Source: Bacteroidia bacterium
GTDB lineage: Bacteria > Bacteroidota > Bacteroidia > Flavobacteriales > Flavobacteriaceae
Assembly (NCBI GenBank): GCA_030425715.1
Contig: JAUIAA010000156.1
Location: forward strand, 1 to 5,676
DNA length: 5,676 bases
Direction: 5' to 3'
Of the stretch, positions 1-5,676 are shown piece by piece. The notes under the pieces were generated by a model. The model was not told the origin of the DNA and did not search any database. It saw only the letters and a list, made by a program, of their open reading frames with translations. The translations under genes and the position numbers were made by a program. How positions within the stretch are numbered: the stretch's first letter is position 1; each line of letters starts with the position of its first letter.

Positions 1-1
1 T

Positions 2-496
2 CCAGTATCGTTTATCACGATTTACGGAGGTAAAGTTGTGGTTTATTTGGTTGTTTGCCTATTGCAATTTTTATTAATGATGATGGTAGGCATTTATCTA
101 TTTCCGCATATTGGATTACCCGAATTTACCGTCAATGGAAGCTATTTTTTATTGTTTGTAGTTGCTTTGTTTTCAGGGTTGGCTGCCATAGGATTTGGTA
201 TTTTATTGGGTATATTGGCAAAAACCCCAGAGCAATCCGCTCCATTTGGAGCCACCTCGGTAGTGATTTTGGCGGCCATAGGAGGCGTTTGGATTCCTGT
301 TTTTATGATGCCTAAAATATTACAGTTTTTTGCCCACCTTTCCCCAATGAATTGGGGTTTGAATGCATTTTACGACGTTATTATAAGAGCAGGAAATTGG
401 ATAGATATTTTACCCGAAATAAGCTTATTATTGGTTTTCTTTGTTGCTATGTTAACCATTGCTTTTTATTATGATAAATCAAAGCGTGCTATTTAA
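2..496 (+). CDS. ABC-2 type transporter permease, C-terminal part (5' truncated by window edge)
   Basis: This is the membrane subunit of an ABC exporter, of which the last 164 residues are visible. The frame is open from base 2 with no stop. A GTG at 38 lies inside a hydrophobic stretch and is almost certainly not the real start, so the gene begins upstream of the window. In visible-part numbering, hydrophobic segments lie at about 8-35, 47-73, 82-102 and 138-158. Before the last one is an amphipathic stretch containing HLSPMNWGLNAFYD (about 112-125), which resembles the conserved region before the final helix of ABC-2 permeases. The protein ends in a short basic tail (YYDKSKRAI). The TAA stop is followed at once by the ATG of the thioesterase gene, so it belongs to the same operon. 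It may export the pigment, a precursor or a lipid to the outer membrane, but the substrate cannot be read from sequence. A partner ATPase would be expected upstream. I am confident of the family, not of the substrate. Confidence 0.85.
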   Translation, partial: PVSFITIYGGKVVVYLVVCLLQFLLMMMVGIYLFPHIGLPEFTVNGSYFLLFVVALFSGLAAIGFGILLGILAKTPEQSAPFGATSVVILAAIGGVWIPVFMMPKILQFFAHLSPMNWGLNAFYDVIIRAGNWIDILPEISLLLVFFVAMLTIAFYYDKSKRAI

Positions 497-913
497 ATGA
501 AAATAAAAGAAACAACTAAAATTAGAGTTAGATTTAATGAAACCGATCCTTTAGGGATTGTTTGGCACGGAAATTATATTTCTTATTTTGAAGAAGGGAG
601 AGAAGCATTTGGTAGAGCGCATGGCATTTCATACTTAGATGTTAAGAATAATGGTTTTGTAACCCCAATTGTAGAATCTTCTTGCAAACATAAGCTACCA
701 CTCAAATATGGAGATATAGCTACTATTGAGACCACTTTTGAAGATTCATTAGCCTCTAAAATGATTTTTAGTTATAAAATTATCAATCCAGAAGGAGCTA
801 TTGTTTGCACAGGAAAAACGGTACAAGTTTTTTTAAATGAAGCCGGAGAATTGGCCTTAAACCTTCCAACTTTTTTTGAAAATTGGAAGAGAAAAGTTGG
901 ATTGTTAAAATAA
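497..913 (+). CDS. Acyl-CoA/acyl-ACP thioesterase, 4HBT (YbgC-like) hotdog family
   Basis: This 138-residue protein is the usual length for a single-hotdog thioesterase that hydrolyses acyl-CoA or acyl-ACP thioesters in the cytoplasm. Residues 10-27 carry the 4-hydroxybenzoyl-CoA thioesterase signature: RVRFNETD followed by PLGIVWHGNY. Asp17 is the expected catalytic acid/nucleophile, with the WHGNY loop after it and the long hotdog helix from about residue 28 (YISYFEEGREAF). There is no signal peptide or membrane segment. The ATG directly abuts the permease stop (TAAATG), and there is no clear Shine-Dalgarno, so translation is probably coupled. In aryl polyene clusters a thioesterase of this kind is thought to release or edit acyl chains on the carrier protein. 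That role is inferred from context; the fold and Asp17 motif are seen directly. The exact substrate (aryl-polyenoyl-ACP, aryl-CoA or a stalled intermediate) is unknown. Confidence 0.88.
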   Translation: MKIKETTKIRVRFNETDPLGIVWHGNYISYFEEGREAFGRAHGISYLDVKNNGFVTPIVESSCKHKLPLKYGDIATIETTFEDSLASKMIFSYKIINPEGAIVCTGKTVQVFLNEAGELALNLPTFFENWKRKVGLLK

Positions 914-919
914 AATAGG

Positions 920-2050
920 ATGAAAACTTTTGTAACACATCATCATATTATTTCTTCACTTGGTTTTGATACGAACACTAATTTTGAGCATATAAAAAAT
1001 AAAATTTCAGGTATCGAACAATCTGTTAGAGAAAGTGGTGAATCTTGTTATACTTCTTTGGTAGATAAAGAGAAGCTGGATGTTGCATTTTCTAAAATTG
1101 GAAATATAGAAACATTTACCACTTTAGAAAAAATGATGATTTTATCGGTAAGTCACATCTTAGCACAATCAAAATTAAACATAAGTAACAAAACAGGATT
1201 AATAGTTGCTACAACCAAAGGAAATATTGATGTTTTATCTTCAAAAAATAAATTTAACAAAAGCCCAGAACGAGCCTATTTATCTGAATTAGGCGAACAA
1301 ATACAGAATTTTTTCGGTTTTGAAAACAAACCAATTATTTTATCTAATGCTTGTGTATCAGGTGTTTTAGCTATTGCGATTGCCAAAAGGTTGATACAAT
1401 CTAAACAATATGATGATGTAATTGTTGTTGGAGGAGATTTGGTAACAGAATTTATTTTATCTGGATTTCATTCTTTTCAAGCAATTAGTGCAAAACCTTG
1501 TAAACCTTTTTCTAAAAATAGAGATGGGATAACGATTGGAGAGGCTGTTGGCAGTGTTTTGGTAAGTAATCAGCTTTCTAGTAATGCGGTTGAAATTTTA
1601 GGAACCGCATCTTGTAATGATGCCAACCATATATCAGGCCCTTCAAGAACTGGTGAAGGACTTTTTTTAAGTGTAAATGCAGCATTAAAAGAATCTGGAA
1701 TCAATGTAGATAAAATTGATTTCATTTCTGCTCATGGTACTGCAACTTTATACAATGATGAAATGGAAGCGATTGCTTTTGATAGATTAAATATGAATAA
1801 AATTCCGTTACACAGTTTAAAAGGCTATTATGGGCATACCTTGGGAGCCGCTGGGTTGATAGAATCTATCATTGGTATTAAATCTTTGCAAGAAAACACT
1901 TTGGTATCTTCATTGGGCTACGACCAATTAGGAGTTTCAAAAAATATAAACATTATAAAGAATACTAAAATTAAAGAATTAAATGTATTTTTAAAAACGG
2001 CTTCTGGATTTGGAGGTTGCAATACAGCAGTTCTATTTAAAAAGAGATAA
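920..2050 (+). CDS. Beta-ketoacyl-ACP synthase, divergent FabF-like, catalytic triad intact
   Basis: This 376-residue thiolase-fold condensing enzyme would carry out decarboxylative Claisen condensation of malonyl-ACP with an acyl chain. The Cys-His-His triad is complete: Cys145 in SNACVSG, His272 in SAHGTAT, and His306 in YYGHTLGAAG. Lys301 precedes the second His, and the C-terminal glycine-rich loop SGFGG lies near residue 362. It is shorter than typical FabF (about 410). Its N-terminus (MKTFVTHHHIISSLGF) lacks the usual VVITGMG strand-loop seen in the canonical KS encoded at 3995, so it is a divergent paralogue rather than housekeeping FabF. The KPFSKNRDG segment (about 195-203) matches the conserved KPFD-x-x-RDG motif of the family. 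It begins 6 bases after the thioesterase stop, with AATAGG before the ATG. It could be the extra KS seen in polyene clusters, for initiation or a chain-length-specific step. The enzyme class is strongly supported; its step in the pathway is inference. Confidence 0.88.
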   Translation: MKTFVTHHHIISSLGFDTNTNFEHIKNKISGIEQSVRESGESCYTSLVDKEKLDVAFSKIGNIETFTTLEKMMILSVSHILAQSKLNISNKTGLIVATTKGNIDVLSSKNKFNKSPERAYLSELGEQIQNFFGFENKPIILSNACVSGVLAIAIAKRLIQSKQYDDVIVVGGDLVTEFILSGFHSFQAISAKPCKPFSKNRDGITIGEAVGSVLVSNQLSSNAVEILGTASCNDANHISGPSRTGEGLFLSVNAALKESGINVDKIDFISAHGTATLYNDEMEAIAFDRLNMNKIPLHSLKGYYGHTLGAAGLIESIIGIKSLQENTLVSSLGYDQLGVSKNINIIKNTKIKELNVFLKTASGFGGCNTAVLFKKR

Positions 2051-2056
2051 TCTAAC

Positions 2057-3121
2057 ATGTCAAACAAAAATATAAAAGCAGTTAATGCACTTGAAGAAGC
2101 ACAGAAAATTGCTTTTGCACCTTTTTTATTTCAAGCTACCATATCCTTAAAAAGATTAGGAATATTTGATTTGATATTTGACAAGAGAATAGTTGGAGGA
2201 ATAGGTGTTGAAGAAATTGCCAAAGAATTGGAATTGACAAATTATGGAGTTGGTGTTTTATTAGAAATTGCCGAAAGTTCTAACGTAGTTGAAAAAAATG
2301 AATTGGGTAAGTACGAACTTACCAAAATAGGATATTTTTTAAATTTTAGTAAAACTGCGGAAGTCAATATGAATTTTACCCAAGATGTTTGCTACAAAGG
2401 CTTACATCAAATGGAGGCATCTATAAAATCAGGAAAACCAAAGGGTTTAAAGGAGTTAGGAGATTGGAATACTATTTATGAAGGGCTTTCCATATTGCCA
2501 GATACCATAAAGCAAGCTTGGTTTGAGTTTGACCATCATTATTCCGACAATGTTTTTCAGGAAGCTTTGCAAATTGTTTTAAAAAACAACCCGAAAACAA
2601 TTTTTGACATTGGAGGAAATACTGGAAAATTTGCCATTGCTTGCTGTGAACAGAATACCGAAGTTGCAATAAAAATTATTGATTTACCCGGGCAATTGAA
2701 TGTTGCACTTCAAAATGTAAAAAATAGACATTTTGACAATAGAGTTTCGGGTTATGCTATTGATTGGCTTTCGGATAATCCAAAAATTCCAACTGGGGCA
2801 GATACTATTTGGATGAGTCAGTTTTTAGATTGTTTTTCTAAGGAAGAAATTTTAAAAATTTTAAAAGTTTGTGTGGCTTCTATGGAGGATGATACAGAAT
2901 TGTATATCATGGAAACTTTTACCGATAGACAAAAATTTGACAATGCTAAATTTATTTTAGAGGCTACCTCTTTGTATTTTACCGTTTTAGCAAACGGAAA
3001 CAGTAAAATGTATAAGGCAACAGAATTTGAAGAATTGATTGATTTGGCTGGTTTAAAAATTGTTAAAGATTTGATGCTGGTAGGAGATTATCACTCTATA
3101 TTTATTTGTAAAAAGAAGTAA
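2057..3121 (+). CDS. SAM-dependent methyltransferase, COMT/O-methyltransferase family 2-like
   Basis: This 354-residue protein has the two-part layout of the COMT-like family. An N-terminal winged-helix/dimerisation region (about 15-100) includes LKRLGIFDLIF and a helix-turn-helix-like VEEIAKELELTNYGVGVLLE. A Rossmann methyltransferase domain follows from about 160. SAM motif I is FDIGGNTGKFA (183-193), followed by an acidic strand end (IIDLPGQL, 207-214) matching the usual D-LP. In plant and bacterial O-methyltransferases of this family the catalytic base is the His of an LHDW motif. Here the equivalent stretch reads QFLDCFSKEE (255-264), so Asp258 appears to stand at the His position. Aryl polyenes and flexirubins carry a methyl group on the aromatic head, and a methyltransferase is a regular cluster member, so aryl ring methylation (C- or O-) is the likely job. 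It starts 6 bases after the upstream KS stop. The family call is firm; substrate and atom specificity are inferred. Confidence 0.87.
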   Translation: MSNKNIKAVNALEEAQKIAFAPFLFQATISLKRLGIFDLIFDKRIVGGIGVEEIAKELELTNYGVGVLLEIAESSNVVEKNELGKYELTKIGYFLNFSKTAEVNMNFTQDVCYKGLHQMEASIKSGKPKGLKELGDWNTIYEGLSILPDTIKQAWFEFDHHYSDNVFQEALQIVLKNNPKTIFDIGGNTGKFAIACCEQNTEVAIKIIDLPGQLNVALQNVKNRHFDNRVSGYAIDWLSDNPKIPTGADTIWMSQFLDCFSKEEILKILKVCVASMEDDTELYIMETFTDRQKFDNAKFILEATSLYFTVLANGNSKMYKATEFEELIDLAGLKIVKDLMLVGDYHSIFICKKK

Positions 3122-3129
3122 TTTTTTTG
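3121..3129 (+). promoter_or_regulatory. Non-ATG translation start region (TTG) of the half-KS gene
   Basis: Between the methyltransferase stop (3119-3121) and the next coding region there is only a T-rich run, with no ATG and no purine-rich ribosome site. The first usable codon is TTG at 3127, with ATT at 3121 as an alternative, and an in-frame stop at 3109 rules out starts farther up. Initiation here is probably weak and coupled to translation of the methyltransferase, so this protein may be made at lower levels than its neighbours. Confidence 0.6.
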
Positions 3130-3735
3130 GAAAATAATTTTTACATAAGTAGCTATTGCGCCATTAAACAGAATGCTGTTTATTTAAATGGTAGTGAAGT
3201 TTTTAGTACTGACGAAACCGAGTTGAAACCATTTTTAAAAGCAGCTTATAAAAACCTTAATTTAAATTATGCAAAGTTTTTTAAAATGGATAATTTGAGT
3301 AAGTTATCTCTCCTTGCTACGGAATATATATTGAGGAATATTGAGGAGTTCGATAAGGATATGGCAATAGTTTTTTCTAATAATGCTTCCAGTTTAGAAA
3401 CAGATAGAATACACCAAGAATCTATTGAAGATGCAACTAATTATTTTCCAAGCCCAGCGGTTTTTGTATACACTTTGCCTAATATTGGCATTGGAGAAAT
3501 AAGTATCAAATACCAATTACAAGGAGAAAATGCTTTTTTTGTTTTTGATGAATTTAATGCAGAAGTACTTTATAATTATCAAAATATACTTTTGCAAACT
3601 AAAAAATGTGAACAAATTTTAGCAGGTTGGGTAAATGTAGATAGTAATACTTACGAAGCTTTTATATATTTGATATCCCCTAAAGGGAGTATAGAACACA
3701 ACATAGAAAACCTAGATAAATTATACAATAACTAA
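3127..3735 (+). CDS. KS N-terminal-domain-like protein without active-site Cys (possible chain-length factor), TTG start
   Basis: This 202-residue soluble protein resembles only the N-terminal half of a beta-ketoacyl synthase. The clearest match is residues 107-142: FPSPAVFVYTLPNIGIGEIS, then IKYQLQGENAFFV. This parallels the KS stretch that leads through G-x-N to the nucleophilic Cys. At the expected Cys position my hand alignment places Glu142 (VFDEFNAE), and there is no C-terminal half with His motifs, so it cannot be a normal condensing enzyme. Proteins of this kind in aryl polyene clusters are often labelled beta-ketoacyl synthase chain length factor or 3-oxoacyl-ACP synthase. A partner or chain-length role is plausible but unproven. 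The start is TTG at 3127, 5 bases after the methyltransferase stop. An in-frame TAA at 3109 limits upstream extension, ATT at 3121 is a weaker option, and the first in-frame ATG is residue 54, which would cut off much of the fold. The next gene, the carrier protein, begins 1 base after its stop. Confidence 0.75.
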   Translation: MENNFYISSYCAIKQNAVYLNGSEVFSTDETELKPFLKAAYKNLNLNYAKFFKMDNLSKLSLLATEYILRNIEEFDKDMAIVFSNNASSLETDRIHQESIEDATNYFPSPAVFVYTLPNIGIGEISIKYQLQGENAFFVFDEFNAEVLYNYQNILLQTKKCEQILAGWVNVDSNTYEAFIYLISPKGSIEHNIENLDKLYNN

Positions 3736-3736
3736 T

Positions 3737-3994
3737 ATGGAAAATTTAAAGTTAGAATTAAAAGAAAAAATTATTGAAAACCTTAATCTTGAAGATGTTG
3801 AGGTGAACGAAATAGGAGATAACGATCCGTTATTTGGAGATGGATTAGGATTAGATTCTATTGATGCCCTAGAGCTAATTGTGATGCTTGATAAAGATTA
3901 TGGGATAAAATTATCTGATCCTAAGTTGGGTAAAACCATTTTTCAATCTATAGACGTGATGGCCAAGTATATTGCAGAAAATAGATCTAAATAA
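3737..3994 (+). CDS. Acyl carrier protein (phosphopantetheine-binding), cluster-dedicated
   Basis: This 85-residue acidic protein has the normal acyl carrier length. The phosphopantetheine attachment motif is GLGLDSIDALEL (36-47), with Ser41 (codon 3857-3859) as the modified serine. Helix II continues as IVMLDKDYGIKL, and the C-terminal helix is DVMAKYIAEN. Its DSIDALEL motif differs from the DSLDTVEL common in housekeeping fatty-acid AcpP, which fits a dedicated polyene-synthase carrier. It would hold the aryl starter or growing polyene as a thioester for the condensing enzymes. A 4'-phosphopantetheinyl transferase must act on it; none is seen here. It starts 1 base after the preceding stop and its TAA abuts the next ATG (TAAATG), placing it translationally between the half KS and the canonical KS. 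Aryl polyene clusters often encode two carrier proteins; only one is visible in this window. Identification is near certain; the pathway assignment comes from context. Confidence 0.95.
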   Translation: MENLKLELKEKIIENLNLEDVEVNEIGDNDPLFGDGLGLDSIDALELIVMLDKDYGIKLSDPKLGKTIFQSIDVMAKYIAENRSK

Positions 3995-5197
3995 ATGGGA
4001 AAAGGTGTTGCCATAACAGGAATGGGAATAATTTCTTCTATTGGTAATACAGTAGCGGAAAACTTACATGCCTTAAAGCTTAAGCAACACGGAATTTCTA
4101 CCATTAAAAAGATAGATACCATACATAAAAATAATATTAAAGTTGGCGAAATAAATTGGACAAATGAAGAAATGATTGACCGATTGGGTTTAGCCCAAAC
4201 AAACAATTATTCTCGTACCGCTTTGTTATCGGAAATTGCAGCTAAAGAAGCGATTAAAAATGCAAACATTTCGAAAGAAGAAGAAAATGTTAGAACAGGT
4301 TTTATTTCTTCCACTAGTGTGGGAGGTATGGATAAAACAGAGCAATTTTATTACAGTCAATTTGAAGATGTAACCTATCAAAAATATATAACTTCTCATC
4401 CAGCCGAAGATGCTACCACAAAAGTTGCGAACAGTTTAGGAATTTCAGATTTTGTAACCACCATTAGTACTGCATGTTCTTCTGGAGCAAATGCTATTAT
4501 GTTGGGAGCAAGAATGATAAAAGCAGGTAAACTAGATAGGGTGGTAGTAGGTGGAGCAGATTGTTTGTCAAAATTTACCATTAACGGTTTCAAAACTTTG
4601 ATGATTTTATCAGAAGAGCAGTGCAAGCCTTTTGACGAGAATAGAACAGGTTTAAATTTAGGAGAAGGTGCTGCTTATTTGGTGTTAGAATCGGAAGAGT
4701 TGGTACGTAAAAATAATAAAAAAGTTTTGGCATATCTTTCAGGTTATGCAAATGCAAATGATGCATTTCATCAAACTGCATCTTCAGAAAATGGTGAAGG
4801 AGCCACACTAGCGATGACTAAGGCTTTAAAAGTTGCAGGTTTGCAACCTGTAAATATTGATTGTATCAATGCCCATGGTACTGCCACGGTTAATAATGAC
4901 AATTCAGAGACCATTGCCATTCGTAGGGTTTTTGGAGATAATGTTTCTCCAATGAGTTCAACAAAAGCCTATACAGGTCACACATTAGCCGCAGCAGGAG
5001 CAATTGAGGCAGTATATTCTGTTTTGTCATTAAACAATCAAGAGGTCTTTCCTAATTTAAATTTTGAAACACCTATTGTAAATAACGGAATAATTCCAGT
5101 TACTGAAGTTTTAAACACAGCTATAGATAATGTGCTTTCCAATTCATTTGGATTTGGAGGGAACTGTTCTACTTTAATTTTCTCTAAGGCAATATGA
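3995..5197 (+). CDS. Beta-ketoacyl-ACP synthase II (FabF-like), canonical, elongating KS
   Basis: This 400-residue protein is close to full FabF length and has every expected landmark: N-terminal VAITGMGIISSIG (5-17), nucleophile Cys161 in STACSSGANA, His294 in NAHGTATVNND, Lys324 and His329 in STKAYTGHTLAAAG, and the gating-loop NSFGFGGN (383-390). KPFDENRTG (211-219) is the conserved mid-domain motif. It should catalyse decarboxylative condensation of malonyl-ACP with acyl chains on the adjacent carrier protein, in the cytoplasm. Its ATG directly follows the carrier protein stop, and its TGA overlaps the ATG of the next KS-like gene (ATGA, 5194-5197), a layout that favours balanced production of interacting subunits. 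With the cysteine-less partner downstream, it resembles the KS/chain-length-factor pairing of type II polyketide and aryl polyene synthases (E. coli ApeO/ApeC is the closest analogy I know). The class is very secure; the pairing and polyene substrate are inferred. Confidence 0.95.
   Translation: MGKGVAITGMGIISSIGNTVAENLHALKLKQHGISTIKKIDTIHKNNIKVGEINWTNEEMIDRLGLAQTNNYSRTALLSEIAAKEAIKNANISKEEENVRTGFISSTSVGGMDKTEQFYYSQFEDVTYQKYITSHPAEDATTKVANSLGISDFVTTISTACSSGANAIMLGARMIKAGKLDRVVVGGADCLSKFTINGFKTLMILSEEQCKPFDENRTGLNLGEGAAYLVLESEELVRKNNKKVLAYLSGYANANDAFHQTASSENGEGATLAMTKALKVAGLQPVNIDCINAHGTATVNNDNSETIAIRRVFGDNVSPMSSTKAYTGHTLAAAGAIEAVYSVLSLNNQEVFPNLNFETPIVNNGIIPVTEVLNTAIDNVLSNSFGFGGNCSTLIFSKAI
5194..5197 (+). 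other. ATGA stop/start overlap between two KS-like genes
   Basis: The TGA stop of the canonical KS (5195-5197) shares bases with the ATG of the cysteine-less KS-like gene (5194-5196). Such overlaps commonly allow termination-reinitiation coupling and equal output of subunits. It also fixes the downstream start: the frame before it has no better candidate, and the KS-like N-terminus follows directly. Confidence 0.85.
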
Positions 5198-5676
5198 AAG
5201 TAAAATGCTATATAAATGGAATAGGATGTGTATCTGCTCAAGACTCAACAAATAATGCAGTTTTTTTAGATAATGCGTTACCCTTAACCCAAAACATAAC
5301 CAAAGCTTTTAAACCTAATTATAAAGCATATATACCACCAGCCATGATTAGACGAATGTCGGCAGGGGTAAAAATGGGGGTGGTTGCTTCAGCAATAGCT
5401 TTAAAAGAAAGTAAGCAAGAAAATCCTGAAGGAATTATTACAGGTACGGGGATGGGATGTACCAATGATTCCGATAAATTTTTAAAAAGTCTTATTGATA
5501 ACAAGGAGGAATACTTAACGCCAACTTCATTTATCCAATCTACACACAATACAGTTGGTGCACAAATTGCGTTGGGCTTGCAATGTAAATCGTACAATGT
5601 TACTTATGTGCATGACGCCAATTCGTTACCCACAGCATTTATAGATGCAATGTTGATGATTCAAGGAGAAGGTATT
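5194..5676 (+). CDS. KS-like protein lacking the catalytic Cys, N-terminal part (3' truncated by window edge)
   Basis: The frame opens with ATG at 5194, overlapping the previous gene's TGA by four bases (ATGA), and stays open for 161 codons to the last base, so the C-terminal half is missing from view. The N-terminus CYINGIGCVSAQDS has the shape of a KS first strand and loop. RRMSAGVKMGVVASAIAL (53-70) parallels the KS dimer-region helix, GIITGTGMGC (80-89) the strand that follows, and PTSFIQSTHNTVGAQIALGL (110-129) the stretch leading to the nucleophile. At the Cys position the sequence is TYVHDANSL (137-145), with Ala142 aligned to the catalytic Cys by hand. It is therefore probably a non-condensing KS homologue: a chain-length factor or stabilising partner of the upstream KS, as in KS/CLF heterodimers. 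The two His motifs cannot be checked. Other possibilities are a decarboxylating KS or a protein with a different reaction. KS fold likely; function inferred. Confidence 0.8.
   Translation, partial: MKVKCYINGIGCVSAQDSTNNAVFLDNALPLTQNITKAFKPNYKAYIPPAMIRRMSAGVKMGVVASAIALKESKQENPEGIITGTGMGCTNDSDKFLKSLIDNKEEYLTPTSFIQSTHNTVGAQIALGLQCKSYNVTYVHDANSLPTAFIDAMLMIQGEGI

Noticed and set aside
38..40. GTG at 38 as the true start of the permease
   Set aside because: The frame stays open to base 2 and the hydrophobic segment begins before this codon. ABC-2 permeases are much longer than 152 residues, so the gene is cut by the window edge.
55..315. Overlapping plus-strand frame of 86 codons inside the permease
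   Set aside because: Its product has no recognisable family, whereas the overlapping frame gives a clear multi-helix ABC-2 permease.
3943..4206. Minus-strand open frame of 87 codons spanning the ACP/KS junction
   Set aside because: It is antisense to two well-supported genes, and its hydrophobic composition is what reverse reading of AT-rich coding DNA gives. No start context supports it.
4833..4853. Inverted repeat (CAGGTT, 3-base loop TGC, AACCTG) that could be a terminator or regulatory hairpin
   Set aside because: It lies inside the canonical KS gene, has no T-run after it, and encodes an ordinary Val-Ala-Gly-Leu-Gln-Pro-Val stretch, so it is most likely chance.
5319..5597. Minus-strand open frame of 92 codons near the right edge
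   Set aside because: It lies opposite the cysteine-less KS-like gene, which has clear KS-family motifs and a coupled start. The antisense product shows no recognisable domain.
1..5676. Internal promoters, terminators, riboswitches, tRNAs, CRISPR or insertion sequences
   Set aside because: Gaps between genes are 0 to 6 bases, leaving no room for separate elements. I saw no array of direct repeats, tRNA-like folding or transposase signature on either strand.

Overview
The window is a tightly packed plus-strand operon fragment from an AT-rich genome, roughly one third G+C by eye. Base composition, A-rich start contexts with little Shine-Dalgarno signal, and protein content all suggest a Bacteroidota bacterium, most likely of the Flavobacteriaceae type. 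The gene set (ABC-2 permease, hotdog thioesterase, several beta-ketoacyl synthase (KS) homologues, a SAM methyltransferase and a dedicated acyl carrier protein) matches the core of an aryl polyene / flexirubin-type pigment cluster. These clusters use a type II polyene synthase to extend an aromatic starter such as 4-hydroxycinnamate. This assignment is inferred from gene content and motifs; no database search was run.

Layout, left to right: the C-terminal part of an ABC-2 export permease (2-496, 5' end outside); a 4HBT-family thioesterase (497-913); a divergent but catalytically complete KS (920-2050); a COMT-like methyltransferase (2057-3121); a 202-residue KS-fold half protein without an active-site cysteine, probably starting at TTG (3127-3735); an acyl carrier protein (3737-3994); a canonical FabF-like KS (3995-5197); and the N-terminal part of another KS-like protein, also without the cysteine, which overlaps the previous gene by ATGA and runs off the right edge (5194-5676). 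No gap between genes exceeds 6 bases, and I see no internal promoter, terminator, RNA gene, repeat array or mobile element.

Working model: the carrier protein holds the growing polyene. The two intact KS enzymes carry out condensations, and the two cysteine-less KS-like proteins may be chain-length-factor or partner subunits. The methyltransferase would decorate the aromatic head group, the thioesterase would release or proofread acyl chains, and the ABC permease may help export or localise the pigment. The ketoreductase, dehydratases, starter ammonia-lyase and ligase, and dialkylresorcinol genes expected for such a pathway are not in the window and would have to lie outside it. The least ordinary points are the two degenerate KS proteins, one only half length, and a methyltransferase with Asp where the family's catalytic His normally lies.
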